The notes below the pieces were generated by a model, which worked only from the letters and a program-made list of their open reading frames with translations, did no database searches and had not been told where the DNA came from. A stretch of DNA of 64,000 nt from Limnephilus marmoratus. Taxonomy: Eukaryota; Arthropoda; Insecta; Trichoptera; Limnephilidae. Positions 11,324 through 22,580 of this stretch are shown here, piece by piece. Both the position numbers and the translations under genes were made by a program. Numbering within the stretch: the first letter of the stretch is position 1; every line of letters begins with the position of its first letter. The stretch is from NCBI GenBank assembly GCA_917880885.1, contig OU862928.1, positions 13,659,721 through 13,723,720 on the forward strand. Direction: 5' to 3'.

Positions 11324-13484
11324 TTAATATTGATTGAAAATATATGATAGAATAGCCTTCTTGTACCTAGTTTCCGTGCAGTTAAATAGATCCGCCACAT
11401 CTGCGTATCTATTACTAACTTCATGTAATCTAGGTAAAAGCGAGTGTTTCGTGTACTCAGTCCTGTTGTTGTTACAATGAAACAAGATTTTGGAGCGAGT
11501 TGCTCTAGTGGGTATATGAAATTCGATGAGCTTAGTTAAATCAGGGCTGTCTATTTTACCATTTACAATTTTGAACATAAATATTAAGTCGGATATAATT
11601 CTTCGATCTGAGAGTTTTAATATATTTAATTCTTTCATTAAGTAATTATAATTTATGATTTCAATGGGAATACCGAGTTTAAAATTTATATGTCTTAGGA
11701 ATTTGTGTTGAATTTTTTCGATTGTATCTGAATGTAATTTAAAATGGGGGGACCAGATCGAGGAGTTATATTCGACTTGACTACGTACTAAGGATGTATA
11801 CAAAATTTTTAATGTAGAAATATTCCTAAAACCTCTGGAATTTCGAAGAATGAAGCCAAGCGTTTTTATTCCTTTATTAGTGATTGTGTTTATATGGGAT
11901 ATAAAGTTTAATTTCGAGTCGAAAATTATGCCCAGGTCATTAATTTCTTCGACAGAGGTAAGGGTAGAGTTGTTAAGAACATACGGATGAATTATTGGTT
12001 GACTTATTCTGTAAAATCTTATTAAATGACACTTATTTATGTTCAAGAAAAGTTTGTTAAGAGAACACCAATTAATTAACTTGTTTAAATTATTTTGTAA
12101 ACAGATACAATCTTCGGCAGTTTTAATTATTTTAAAAATTTTCAAATCATCTGCAAAAAGCAACACGTTTACATCTTTGTCAAATATATCAACAATATCG
12201 TTTATAAACAGTAAAAATAAAATTGGACCTAAATGAGACCCTTGTGGTACACCACTGGTAGCTATAAATTGATCGGAAAGGAACAAATTAATTTTTACAA
12301 GTAGTACTCTATCAGATAGATAGCTTGCAAACCAGTCTAAAAGTTTTCCATCAATACCTAGATTACGTAACTTAACCAGTAGAATTTTATGGCATACTTT
12401 GTCGAATGCCTTGATAAAATCCGTATGTATGGAATCGACTTGAGTTCTGTTAGCTAATGCGTTTGATATATAATTTTCATATAACGAAAGATTTGTTAGA
12501 GTTGATCTGCCTGACAAAAATCCATGTTGATTCGGAACAATGAGATGGTTAATACATGGGGAAATTTGATCAAGTAATAGTTTTTCGAAGAGTTTCGGGA
12601 TACAGATAGCTTACATATAGGTCTATAGTTAGTGATATCACTTTTATTACCCTTTTTTAATATGGGTGTTAGATAAGAACGTTTCCAAATGTCAGGGAAG
12701 CAACCTGTGTCGAGGGACTGGTTAAACAATATACAAATTGGCTCAGCAAGTGAAGCGATGCAATTAATAAGGATATTGGGATGTACGTTGTCAGGTCCGG
12801 CCTTCTTGTTTTTGTCTAGAGATTTAATTTTAGTTTTAACGTCGTTTATATTGATGTGTACAGCAGGGATATATATGCTCTCATTAAGGGAAGGAGGTGG
12901 TACATAATTGTCTGGGATATCTTCGTCATAGACACTTTTGAAATAATCAGCAAAATAGTTAACCTTTACTTTCATATCAGTGCTACTATTTTCTTTGAAG
13001 TGCATTGAGATGGGTAAACCTTGTTTGTTTTTTCTAAGAGAGTTAACATGTGTGAAAAAGTTTTGAATATTAGAGGGTATAGAATTTTCAATTCCATTTA
13101 TATAATTAAAATACGATATTTTTGACAGTTTTTTACATTGAGTTCTGTAGTTATGAAATATCTTATAGTCGTTAAGGGAGTTGGATTCTTTAAAGTTTTT
13201 GTGTGCAATTTTTTTACAGATAACTAGTTTAGTAAGCTCTCCGCTGAACCATTTCGGGAACTTCGCTTCTTTGAAGTGTGAAAGTGGTACATAGTTTTCA
13301 ATGGCCCTGTTAATAATTTTGTAAAATATTTCAAGATTATAGTTAATATTATTGTTGTGGTGAAGAAATGACCAGTCTTCATTTGCAAGATATTGGTTCA
13401 TATTGGTATAGTCAGCTTTGGAGAAATTATAAGTAAGGTTAGGCAGAATAGTTGTTTTGTCTGGTGAGTTATTCGTCGTGATGG
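11324..13484 (-). pseudogene. CR1/Jockey-group LINE ORF2: end of endonuclease, linker and reverse transcriptase
   Basis: Starting at ALSITIT, the frame covers the endonuclease-RT linker and early RT motifs (NKKAGPDN, LTPILKKGNKSDITNYRPI). A 1-nt frameshift near 12610 then moves coding to the frame with GFLSGRSTLTN, AFDKVCHKILL, SGVPQGSHLGP, the catalytic FADDLKIF and DLGIIFDSKLNF. A long C-terminal region ends at 11324. With that one frameshift the RT is otherwise full length. An apparent open frame continuing above 13484 into R1-A is accidental, because that sequence is the R1-A 3' end. A decayed relative lies at 30.5-31.2 kb. Confidence 0.85.
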
Positions 13485-13498
13485 TTATGCTTAGAGCA
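13485..13498 (-). repeat. Target-site duplication of R1-A, 3' side
   Basis: TTATGCTTAGAGCA occurs here and again at 16728-16741, flanking R1-A. On the minus strand it reads TGCTCTAAGCATAA, part of the Ala-Leu-Ser-Ile codons of the CR1-group LINE endonuclease. Fourteen base pairs is the duplication length known for R1 in 28S rDNA. Confidence 0.8.
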
Positions 13499-14830
13499 TT
13501 GAAGTTCCCACCACTGTCCCGCCCCGGTATAGGCGACTTATGGTCGCCCCTTCGGAGCTCTCGCAAGAATCTAATTTTTTTGAATGAACGACTCTACATT
13601 TAATAAAACGAATCTAGACCTTCAATGCCCCTGCATACTTTGTTAGGTGGCGGAAATGTAGGATCGCCTACAGACTACTGTAATGGTCAGTATACTAATA
13701 CTACAGGTGTTAGTGGTACATAAGAAATTCGATATAGAAAACAAAAAAATAGTATGTCAGCAACCATCATGAGTTATGCATGCAGTTGCTGATGAACGGA
13801 GGGAGACCACACACTCCAGAGCTGCAGGTATCTGTGTATGGAATAGAAAAAAAAAGCAATGAAATAAGTGTAGATATACAAAATTGAAATAGAAATGGTG
13901 AAAGTAACCAACCGGCAACCGGCAGTCCCCGTGAGAATGAAGAAGGTCGTGTGTCCAACGTTACGACATCCAAAGGAGTCGTCCTTTAGCCAGCTAGCCG
14001 GTGGTGCCTAGAAGACGTAATTGGACGACCGTTCAGAAGACCCTAGGGAGGAAAGCGTCGGGTAGCCGGAGGCGGGACGGACAACCTTCGGACGCCGCTC
14101 AGTCTTTCCCCCAACCCTTTCACATCAGGGGGGGTGGCGCGGGCGCCGGGTGGAGCCCACCAAGTCCAACAGGCCGGCCCAAACAAGTAAAGCAGGGACA
14201 AGGCCTAAAGTCCAACCCCTTTACTGGGGAAAAGGACAATACAAAATAGGCAACGGAGTTCAGTTCAACCTCCAAATAAACTATATAACATAGGGAGAAA
14301 AGAAGAATAAAAAAATAAAACAAATGAAGACAAAATAATAATACATCAATCATTGATGCTAAATGAGTTGATGTTGGAGACCCCCATGGCGCTCATGAAT
14401 AGATCATGAACACAGAGCAATATGAATATAACTTAATGGTAACAGTAAGTAGATGCTGTAAAAAAGGCAAATTATACTAAACATGAAAAATTGTAAAAAT
14501 GAAATTAAAAATTAAACCGCAGAACTGCAAAACAGAAAAGTTTAAATATTTATATAGCCGCAATCTTCCAAATGTAAAAGTTTTGGTGAAATAGCATAAC
14601 AATATAGAAGGGGAAGAAATATAATGAACATGTAGATTGTAGACTAAAAATGTTGACAATACTGCAGAGCTGCAAACAGTAAAGCTGTAAACTTTTAAAT
14701 GAAAATAACAAAAGAAAAATAAATTAAAAATATAAAAGTATATACATCCAAAGCAAGTGAGTGAAAGAAAATTTTTGAATCGTAGTCCGTGGTATATCAG
14801 GAACAAGTACACCTGGTGACCTATATTAAA
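13499..14830 (-). other. R1-A 3' untranslated region
   Basis: About 1.3 kb follows the ORF2 stop. The distal 700 bp match the distal part of the R1-B 3' region and the fragment at 28.8-29.8 kb; the shared core reads CCTAGGGTCTTC or CTTAGGGTCTTC on the element strand. There is no coding frame on the element strand. Confidence 0.6.
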
Positions 14831-16727
14831 CTAGTCAGCGACTCTGAGAGTAGGCCATCTTTCAACCCAGATCCTTGCAAATTTACGCAGGCACTCGAAA
14901 TTCACCTTGTTCGAAACTAGATCAGTGTTCCACACTGGTCTAATCGGTACATCCAAACCATCTAGCATTTCCTCTCTAGCATCCATCATTATCTCACAGT
15001 GCCACAGAATGTGCTCGGCCGTCTGGTTGGTGCAACCGCACGCGCAGTTGGGATGAGGGGACAGGGAGAGGGAATGAAGTCTCCCCCTGAACTCCCCATG
15101 ACCAGACAAGAGTTGGGTCACGTAGTGGTCTAGTTTTAGGAAGGCCCCTTCCATTCTGACTTTAACTGATGGGAAGAAGGAGAAGGTCCATCTTCCCAAA
15201 TTCGACCTATCCCAACGAAGCTGCCACTCCTGGAGCGACAGTTCCCTCATTGAACGAAGCAGACCAGGGAGAGTCCCCGGACCACCCGGAGTTAAAACTA
15301 CACCAAAATGAGTTGCCGGGGTTCCTCTGGTCAGCTTCTGCTTCGTAATCACCTCCCTGATTTCAAGATCGATTGGTAATAAACCGGCCAAAACAGGCAA
15401 AGCGTCCGAAGCAACGGTTCTATACGCACCGGATAGTGCCAACAGAGGCGTACGTTGGCCCCTCTTGAGAGCCAAGAGTATGAGCGAATTATCCAAGCGG
15501 TGCTCCCAAACAGATGCAGCATATGAAACTTGCGCCACATATACACATCTGTATAGAATTCGCAACACAGGATTACGCAATCCCCACTCAGCTGTGGAGA
15601 GTCTCCTTAGCTTCAAAAAGAGAGCCTGAGCCTTGCTGGATACATCCTTGACGTGAGACAGAAAAGAGGACGATCGATCTAGTGTAACGCCTAAGTATTT
15701 TACATTATCGAAAAAACGGATGTTGGACTCTCCCATTTTGATGGTCGGGTTTCTGTTTCTGCTGAGATAACCCTTCATCAGGAGACCCTTGGTCTTGTGG
15801 GGAGCGAAGGTCATTTTGTTTCTTTTTCCAAAATCCAGGAACATCTGCAAACCTTCACTGCCTTTCTTTTCCACTTCTTTTCTACTGTCCCCAGAGACCA
15901 GATACATTTTGTCATCATCGACAGAGATACATCCTTCAGGCAAGGGTAACCTGGAGGAGTCATCGAAGGCGATATTCCACAGGTCAGGACCAAGAATGGA
16001 GCCCTGCGGGCATCCCATGTCTGCTTCCCGCTGGATGCAAAAGTCACCAAATGAGATAGTAATAGTTCTGTCTGACAGATAGTCATCGATGACTTTAAAC
16101 AGAAGTTTGGAACACTGCCTGTTTTTCACCTTCGTGCGTATCATTGCCCACCACGCATGATCGAAGGCACCAGTTATGTCGAGGAAAATTGCCACAACGT
16201 ACCTCTTGGGACAAACCTTCACCCAATCAAGCACATACGACAGGGCGTGCACCGTGGATTTCCCGGGGACGAAACCAAACTGCATATCACTGGCCGGGGA
16301 GAGTGTTTTCCGTAGACGTTCCCTGATTAATTTCTCCAGAATTTTACCTAACACGGGGAGTAATGTTATAAGTCTATACGCTTTTATGTCTGATAATGGT
16401 TTGTCGTTCCCCTTGGGTATAATCCGGAGCACGCCGCGCTTCCATTCTGAGGGAAAAACACCTCTTCTCATGCATGTGTCCATCACCTGGAAGAGCTCCT
16501 CCTTGGCGTGGACCCAGACTTGCTTCGCAATTACGCCGTTGAGCCTATCATGCCCTGGTGCCTTCTTAGGACCCAAACCCTTAATTATAACTTCAATTTC
16601 TGCCTTAGTGACTCTAGACATGTTATCCTCTTGGGCGAGGTCTCTAGGCGGTAGCCGTGCCAGATTTCTAATCTGTTTATGGTGGTCACTTTCCCCAATT
16701 ACTGAATCTACAGGAACTAACTCGCCC
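14831..16727 (-). pseudogene. R1-A ORF2: reverse transcriptase and C-terminal zinc knuckle
   Basis: This is a continuous frame that covers the R1-type RT (KKAPGHDRLNG, GAFDHAWWAMI, CPQGSILGPDLW) and ends with the gag-like knuckle CACGCTNQTAEHILWHC and the stop at 14831. The catalytic YADD is broken. Copy B reads VDYADDK, whereas this copy reads VDDDK through a 6-nt in-frame deletion at about 15911-15922, which removes Tyr-Ala. The endonuclease is absent by truncation. The long open frame despite a dead active site suggests recent loss. Confidence 0.85.
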
Positions 16728-16742
16728 TTATGCTTAGAGCAG
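16728..16742 (-). repeat. Shared junction between R1-A and R1-B: two overlapping target duplications
   Basis: Positions 16728-16741 (TTATGCTTAGAGCA) are the 5' duplication of R1-A. Positions 16730-16742 (ATGCTTAGAGCAG) are the 3' duplication of R1-B. This is what results if R1-A inserted first and R1-B then inserted into the upstream copy of the same site. Confidence 0.8.
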
Positions 16743-17949
16743 TGGAGGTATCCACCACTTACCCGCCCTGGTATAAGTAACAGATGGTTACTCCTTCAAG
16801 GCTCTCGCAAGGACTCTAATTTTTTTGAAAGAACGAATCTACATTTAAGTTTGAACGAATCTAGACCTCCAGTGTCCCTGCATACAGTGTTAGGAAGCAG
16901 TATGCAAGTGCTTACATAATATACAAAATGCAAAAAATATAAAGCAAGTCAGGGATAAACAAATTAAAAAAAAGATAAGAGAAAAACATAAAAGGCGGCT
17001 GCTCGCAGGGTAATGGCATCTTGCGTATGTTGCAAGCATCTGCAAGAAAAGATAATGAAAACAAGTATTGTGATATGAAGAACGCTTGTGTCGGGTGGGA
17101 TACCTCTCTCGTCATCTGGCAGTACCAGCCAGAATGTGTATGGTGATCGGTCTGCCGTGAATGAATCTCAACATCCGCACCCTTTAGCCGGTTTCTCGGT
17201 TGTGCCTTGACGATAGTAAGTGGGAAGAAGGGGAACGTACCCGAAGACCCTAAGGATGGAAGCGTCGAGTTGCCGGAGGCAGGGCGGAAGGATGCTGAGT
17301 TCGCCCAGCCAAACCTCAGGCCCACACATGTCGCTGGGGGAGGCGCAGATGAGTTGTGAGGATTCCATTCCGAAAATTTTTTTTTACGCCAATGTATCCA
17401 GGAGCGAGGTCTAACTCACCCCCAAAATGGGGAAGTTGACATTACAGAACATTTACAGTTCAGTTTCAGCCACAAGGGTCGGAGCTTATTGCTGAATCGC
17501 TAAAACAGAAAAAAATTGCAAAAAAAAAGGAAAACTAAAAATAAGAGAACATAATACTTAGTGAAGAATAACAGTTGGTTACAAGTAGCAGAATATATTA
17601 TATACCATGTTTTTAATTTGGTCAGCAATAACAGAAATGTATCAATTTGTTTTGAGCGAAGGAGTCATCAGGACCTTCGCTCTCAATTCGGCACATCGAA
17701 GTCTGAAATGGGAGAAAAAGCAGAACTACATGAAGTACATAAAGATTTTAAACCACCAGGAATTTATCGCAGTAAAAACAAAATATTTTCAACTCCGCTT
17801 GGGTTTAAAATCTAAGGAAACATAAAGGCAGTGAAGATAAAGATATAGAAAACCAAAAAAATCGGAGCAATGGTAATAAAAGAGATGAGAAAGAAAAGTC
17901 AGTGGTCATCAGGAGCAAATACACCAGGCATCTGAAACTCACAATGATT
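16743..17949 (-). other. R1-B 3' untranslated region
   Basis: About 1.2 kb follows the ORF2 stop. The proximal part resembles the R1-A 3' region just after its stop (a CTCCTGAT...CACCAGG-like block). The distal 600 bp share the conserved 3' core with R1-A and the fragment at 28.8 kb, and end AAGTGGTGGATACCTCCA on the element strand. No poly-A tail is present, as is common in R1-type elements. Confidence 0.6.
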
Positions 17950-20900
17950 TTACAGCTGGTCAGCGACTCTAAGATCAGGCCATCTCTCAACCCAAACCTT
18001 TGTAAACTTCCGCAGGCACTCGAAGTTCACCTTATTCGAGACGAGATCAGCGTTCCATACTGGTCTCGTGGTCACTTGTAAACCATCCAACATTTCCTCT
18101 CGAGCATCCGTCATAATCTCACAATGCCACAGAATGTGCTCTGCTGTTTGGTCCGTATTGCCACACGCGCAGTTTGGATGGGGGGATAGAGAGAGACTGT
18201 GCAATCTCCCCCTAAACTCCCCATGCCCGGACAGTAATTGGGTCACATGGTGATCCCTTACAATGTGTGCCCCTTCCATTCTGAGTTTAACTGACGGGAA
18301 GAAGGAGTAAGTCCATCTTCCCGTATTCGACCTGTCCCATCGCTCTTGCCATTCTCTCAGTGTTCTTTCTCGCATCTCTCTAAGAAGACCTGGGAGAGAC
18401 ACTGCCCCACCTGGTATTAGTTCAACACCTAGGTGTGTAGCGGGTCTTCCTTTTGTCAGGTTCTTCTTTGTTAGCACCTCCCTGATTTCAAGATCAATTG
18501 GCAAAATGCCGGCCAAGACTGGCAAAGCGTCCGAAGCAACTGTTCTATAAGCACCCGAAAGCGCCAGCAAGGGGACTCGCTGGCCTCTCTTGAGCGCCGA
18601 GAGTATGAGTGCATTCTCCAGGCGGTGCTCCCACACAGAGGCCGCATACGAGACTTGCGTCACGTAAACCCCCCTATATAAGAGACGGAGCGCTGGAGAG
18701 CGCAATCCCCACTCGGCAGTAGAGATTCTTCTCAATTTCAAGAAGAGGGCCTGGGCCTTACTTGACACGCTTTTAACATGGGTCAAGAACGAGGACGTTC
18801 GATCCAAAGTGACGCCTAGGTATGTAGTGTTCTCAACGAATCGGATATTGGTATCTCCCATTTTGATGGTTGGATTTCTACTTCTATTGAGGTTACCCTT
18901 CACCAGGAGTCCCATAGTCTTGTGGGGAGCGAAGGTCAGCCGGTTTCTCTTTCCCCATTCTAAAATCACACTTAAAACCTCTTCAGCTTTACTTTCAACT
19001 TCCTTTCTGCTGTTCCCCGAGACAAGATACAATTTGTCATCAGCGTAGTCCACCGAGATACATCCCTCAGGTAAGGGCAACCTGGAGGAATCGTCAAACA
19101 CAATATTCCAAAAGTCTGGTCCAAGGATTGAACCCTGAGGACAACCCAAGTCAACTCCTCGTTCAATCAGGTAGTCTCCAAAAGAAAGGATGATAGTTCT
19201 GTCGCAGAGGTAATCAGCGCAGATCTTGAACAGGTTTGGTGGACATTTCCTATTTTTGAGCTTGACAAGTATCATCGGCCACCAAGCGTGATCGAAGGCA
19301 CCAGTAATATCGAGGAAGATTCCAATTACGTACCTCTTTTGGCAAGCCTTCACCCATTCAAGCGCATACGTGATGGCGTGCTCAGTGGACATACCGGGGA
19401 CAAAACCAAACTGACGCTCGCAGGGTGGGGATAAGGTTTGACGTAAACGCTGTCTTATCAGTTTCTCCAGGATCTTCCCCAGGACAGGTAGCAGGGTGAT
19501 TGGACGGTAGGCCTTCACGTCCGACCTTGGTTTGCCGTTCCCCTTTGGTATAATCCTAAGCACGCCCCTCTTCCATTCAGAAGGGAAAGTTCCTCTTCTC
19601 ATGCACGTATCCATCACCTGGAAGAGCTCCTCCTTGGCGTGGATCCATACTTGCTTCGCTATTACGCCATTGAGCCTATCATGCCCTGGTGCCTTCTTAA
19701 GACCCAAACCCTTGATTATCAACTCGATTTCCGCTTTAGTTACTGGTGTCATCCTAACCTCCTGAGCGAGGTTTCTCGGAGGGAGCCGTGACAGATTTCT
19801 GATCTGTTTGTGGTGGTCGCTTTCCCCAATTATTGAATCTACAGGAACTAACTTGCCCAGAAGTGTATTGAGAGTGGATGCCACGTCCACACTTTCAACG
19901 TTCCTACCGTCCTTTTCGCTTATTACGCTAGTTAAATACCGATCAGAGCCTTTTCCCGTTTTATCTATGGCGCTGTGGACTTCCCACGGGTTGGCGTTTC
20001 CCACTTCTTGTACCCAATTATGCCATGCAGCTCGTTTCGCTGAGAGGACGGCCTGTTTGAAGGCTCTACGGGAGACACTGAGTCGTGACTGAAGGGCGAG
20101 TGTCTCCTCCTGCGTGCACCCGCCTCGTCTGGACACGCCCAGGGCTCGATAGGCTCTCTTGTAGGCCCCTTTCAGTGAAGTCAGCTCACTCGACCACCAC
20201 GGCGTCCTGATAACAGTCTTTGGGTTTGATCTTCCCAAAGACTGCTCGGCAGCTGATACCACGGCTGCATTAAAAAAGTTCCCCAAATTATCCGGATCTC
20301 TTGCTGCTACGTCGTGAAATCCCCTTAAGGTATCACGTAGAGCTTCCCCAAAGTTATCCCAATTCGCCCTAGTGGTTTTGAAGTTCCAGGAGGATCTTGG
20401 GACTTCCGTCTTTTTGACACCCACGGTAAAAGTTATAAGCCTGTGATCTGAGGCAATTGCGCATTCGTGAACTGTCCACTTTGATATCTTGGTCACAGCA
20501 GATCCAGAGCAAAGAGTTAGATCAATGTTGCTCTCACCGTGCGTGTTCGAGAAAGTCGTATATATACTCTGTTCATTTATTATTGAAAGACCTTGCGCCG
20601 CAATGAAGTCTTCGACGGCGTCTGAGCGTTCCGTCCTATAGTTACAGTAATCGAACCACAGAGGCGAGCGAGCGTTAAAGTCTCCCCCAATAACTACGTT
20701 ACATCCTTTAAGCGCGTTTAGAGCGCGCGTCAGACTCAAGATATGTGGTCCTACTGGGTTACAAAATTTAAAGTAAACTGAGATCAGAAAGATCTCAGTT
20801 GTCCCAAATTTAATAGATACGCAGGTTTGGTATTCGTTTGACAGTCCCACTAGTAGGAGGGGGCTGATCAATGAAGTATTAACCAGAACACCCGCCCCCG

Positions 20901-21087
20901 GTGAGGTGCCAGTTTCGAGTACAGCACCTGGATAGTTAATTGGTGTCTTACCTAGCCAAGTGTATTGCTCCTGGATTAGCAAAATGTCGATTTTAAGGTC
21001 AGACATGACCCGCAGCGCCTCGAGTGTGGCCGTCCGTGACCTCTGCAAGTTGATCTGACCTATGGAGAGGAAATTTTCAATACCCAT
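17950..21087 (-). CDS. R1-B ORF2: APE endonuclease, reverse transcriptase and CCHC knuckle
   Basis: An intact 1045-residue frame. The endonuclease (about residues 1-230) keeps its core residues: Asn in GQINLQ, Glu in LIQEQYTW, Asp/Asn in VIGGDFNAR, Asp in NIDLTL, and Asp-His in ASDHRLI. The RT (about 480-780) has KKAPGHDRLNG, FDHAWWPMI, CPQGSILGP and the catalytic YADD (19036-19047). A C-terminal CACGNTDQTAEHILWHC knuckle follows. The enzyme nicks target DNA and primes reverse transcription there. The start ATG overlaps the ORF1 end by 11 nt (21077-21087), so translation is probably coupled. All catalytic motifs are intact. Confidence 0.93.
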   Translation of the reverse strand: MGIENFLSIGQINLQRSRTATLEALRVMSDLKIDILLIQEQYTWLGKTPINYPGAVLETGTSPGAGVLVNTSLISPLLLVGLSNEYQTCVSIKFGTTEIFLISVYFKFCNPVGPHILSLTRALNALKGCNVVIGGDFNARSPLWFDYCNYRTERSDAVEDFIAAQGLSIINEQSIYTTFSNTHGESNIDLTLCSGSAVTKISKWTVHECAIASDHRLITFTVGVKKTEVPRSSWNFKTTRANWDNFGEALRDTLRGFHDVAARDPDNLGNFFNAAVVSAAEQSLGRSNPKTVIRTPWWSSELTSLKGAYKRAYRALGVSRRGGCTQEETLALQSRLSVSRRAFKQAVLSAKRAAWHNWVQEVGNANPWEVHSAIDKTGKGSDRYLTSVISEKDGRNVESVDVASTLNTLLGKLVPVDSIIGESDHHKQIRNLSRLPPRNLAQEVRMTPVTKAEIELIIKGLGLKKAPGHDRLNGVIAKQVWIHAKEELFQVMDTCMRRGTFPSEWKRGVLRIIPKGNGKPRSDVKAYRPITLLPVLGKILEKLIRQRLRQTLSPPCERQFGFVPGMSTEHAITYALEWVKACQKRYVIGIFLDITGAFDHAWWPMILVKLKNRKCPPNLFKICADYLCDRTIILSFGDYLIERGVDLGCPQGSILGPDFWNIVFDDSSRLPLPEGCISVDYADDKLYLVSGNSRKEVESKAEEVLSVILEWGKRNRLTFAPHKTMGLLVKGNLNRSRNPTIKMGDTNIRFVENTTYLGVTLDRTSSFLTHVKSVSSKAQALFLKLRRISTAEWGLRSPALRLLYRGVYVTQVSYAASVWEHRLENALILSALKRGQRVPLLALSGAYRTVASDALPVLAGILPIDLEIREVLTKKNLTKGRPATHLGVELIPGGAVSLPGLLREMRERTLREWQERWDRSNTGRWTYSFFPSVKLRMEGAHIVRDHHVTQLLSGHGEFRGRLHSLSLSPHPNCACGNTDQTAEHILWHCEIMTDAREEMLDGLQVTTRPVWNADLVSNKVNFECLRKFTKVWVERWPDLRVADQL

Positions 21088-22580
21088 AATCAGTCAATCG
21101 GACCTGGGTTTCGATGGCTGCCTTCTGGGCAGGACACGATCTGTCACCTGTGGCATGATCCGCCGGCTTCTTGAACCTAGTGCATGTAGCACATACAGCA
21201 GCGTGTGTTTTCCTGGGGCAATCTTGATAATCGTGGCCGGCTGTGGCGCAGTGGCGGCAGGTTATTACTTCTTGAGTGCAGGCCTTAAAGATATGACCAT
21301 ACTGATGGCATTTAAAGCATCGCGTAGCCCCGAGATAATCGCGGGCTCTACACGCATACCAACCAAGAAAACACAGGCCGCTGTCAATGAGAATTTTTCT
21401 GGCCTCAGGGTGACATGTGATTATCATATTCATGGTGCCGCTGTCTTTTTTTCCGAACAATGAGACTCTCCTCATTGTACGAAGGTGGTCCTCTATTGTG
21501 AGATTACATTTACCCATTATGTTATTCTCGTAAATTTCTTTAAATAGGGATGCATCGTTATCAGGATCGCCCTTGGGAACATCATACACCACTATTTTGG
21601 GCAACCTACCTTGGGGAGACACCATTTTAATGCCCTTTTCAGTCAATTTTTCTGCAGCCTTTTTAATATTTGATAACCCTCCAGGTGTGGTAGTTTGCAG
21701 AGCAATACCAGCTCCTTTAATCTTCCTGGTACGCACCACCTGGAAACCGTCTTTTCTGGGATCCAAAACTGAGATTAGTTGCTTCTGTAGTTCTTCCGAA
21801 GTCTTACCTTCTGGTGCTTCTGGGTAAAATAAGATGGTGGGTTGTAGTGCCGGAAGAGGTCGCTCATATCCGTTCATCGCGAGAGTTTTTGAGGGAGGTG
21901 CACCCGCTGCAACGCCTGCGTATGATTTCCTTGAAAAAAAGAATTTCCGCCTGGGGTTTGGTTTGGGTCAGATTAGATTTTTCTATTATTTTATCTAACT
22001 TAGCAGACATGGTATTTTGGGTATCTAAAATTGCGGACAGTGACTGGGCTTTGGAAATCGCCGCAGCATGATTAATGGCGAGATTAAGAAGGCCTTTCTT
22101 AATCTCTTCCACGGAACCTAGAACAGTGAATCTGTCTTCCTTATTCAATTTTTTCTTACCTTCTGAGATGGTGTGCGAGATAATGTTCAACTGGGCCCAT
22201 ATTGGGTCCAGCGTCTCTGCACTAACTTCAGTGGGGTTGTCCAAGAGTAAGGAGTCCCCTTCTCTCAATCGTTTCCTATTTACCTGATTAGGCGAGGACC
22301 TGACAGGTTCAATTGGCTCCTTTTGTGTCTCAATGGTCGCGTTAGACTCACTGAGGCGCCCGCCGTGGATACTAGTGAATGGGGATTCTGCGTGTCTGCT
22401 CATACCTGATAATGTAGGGTCACGTACACTTAGCGCTTTTTCTACATCCGTTGTCCTAGGAGAGACGTCTTGTTTTGAGCGAAGAGCCCTCCTGAGATCC
22501 GAATTCTCCTTGGTCAAAAGTTTGAAACTGGTAATAATATCACTTGGTACATCCTGGTCGTCCGAGTCAGAGGACGCCAT
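21077..22580 (-). pseudogene. R1-B ORF1: RNA-binding protein with three zinc knuckles, one frameshift
   Basis: ORF1 starts at ATG 22580 (MASSDSDDQDVPSD); the sequence upstream in this frame has no better start. The N-terminal half is polar and probably disordered or coiled. The C-terminal half ends in three Cys-His knuckles (CFKCHQYGHIFKAC, CRHCATAGHDYQDC, CATCTRFKKPADHATGDRSC), typical of R1-clade ORF1, which packages element RNA. The two halves are in different frames that overlap at 21864-21877; a 1-nt indel is likely near the T7/A7 run at about 21932-21940. Without it, ORF1 would be one continuous gene of about 500 residues. It could also be a sequencing error in the homopolymer. Confidence 0.85.

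Larger units (their letters stand above)
11146..13498 (-). mobile_element. CR1/Jockey-group LINE, 3' part (interrupted by two R1 elements)
   Basis: This is the 3' part of a LINE whose 5' part lies at 23197-25100. The protein frame joins exactly across the gap: the upstream piece ends HHPALSI and this piece starts ALSITIT in the same codon phase. The 3' end is near 11146, where a tail of AAAT-type units follows a hairpin (GGTATATTTATACC on the minus strand, about 11170-11183). The TTATGCTTAGAGCA at 13485-13498 is the target duplication of R1-A. Clade placement is from motif style only. Confidence 0.85.
13499..16727 (-). mobile_element. R1-clade LINE copy A, 5'-truncated
   Basis: The element is in minus orientation, with its 3' end at 13499 and its truncated 5' end at 16727, inside ORF2 just before the RT domain. 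It is flanked by the 14-bp duplication TTATGCTTAGAGCA. It shares the coding frame (diverged) and the 3' untranslated region motifs with full-length copy B. The 3' end reads GGGCGGGACAGTGGTGGGAA on the minus strand, matching the 3' ends of copy B and of the fragment at 28.7-29.8 kb. Confidence 0.85.

Noticed and set aside
12496..13566. Apparent N-terminal extension MRELRRGDHKSPIPGRDSGG of the LINE ORF2.
   Set aside because: Those codons are the 3' end of R1-A; the true upstream coding sequence is at 23197 and above.
16176..16919. 247-codon plus-strand frame opposite R1-A.
   Set aside because: Antisense shadow of the reverse transcriptase frame and 3' region of the flanking elements.
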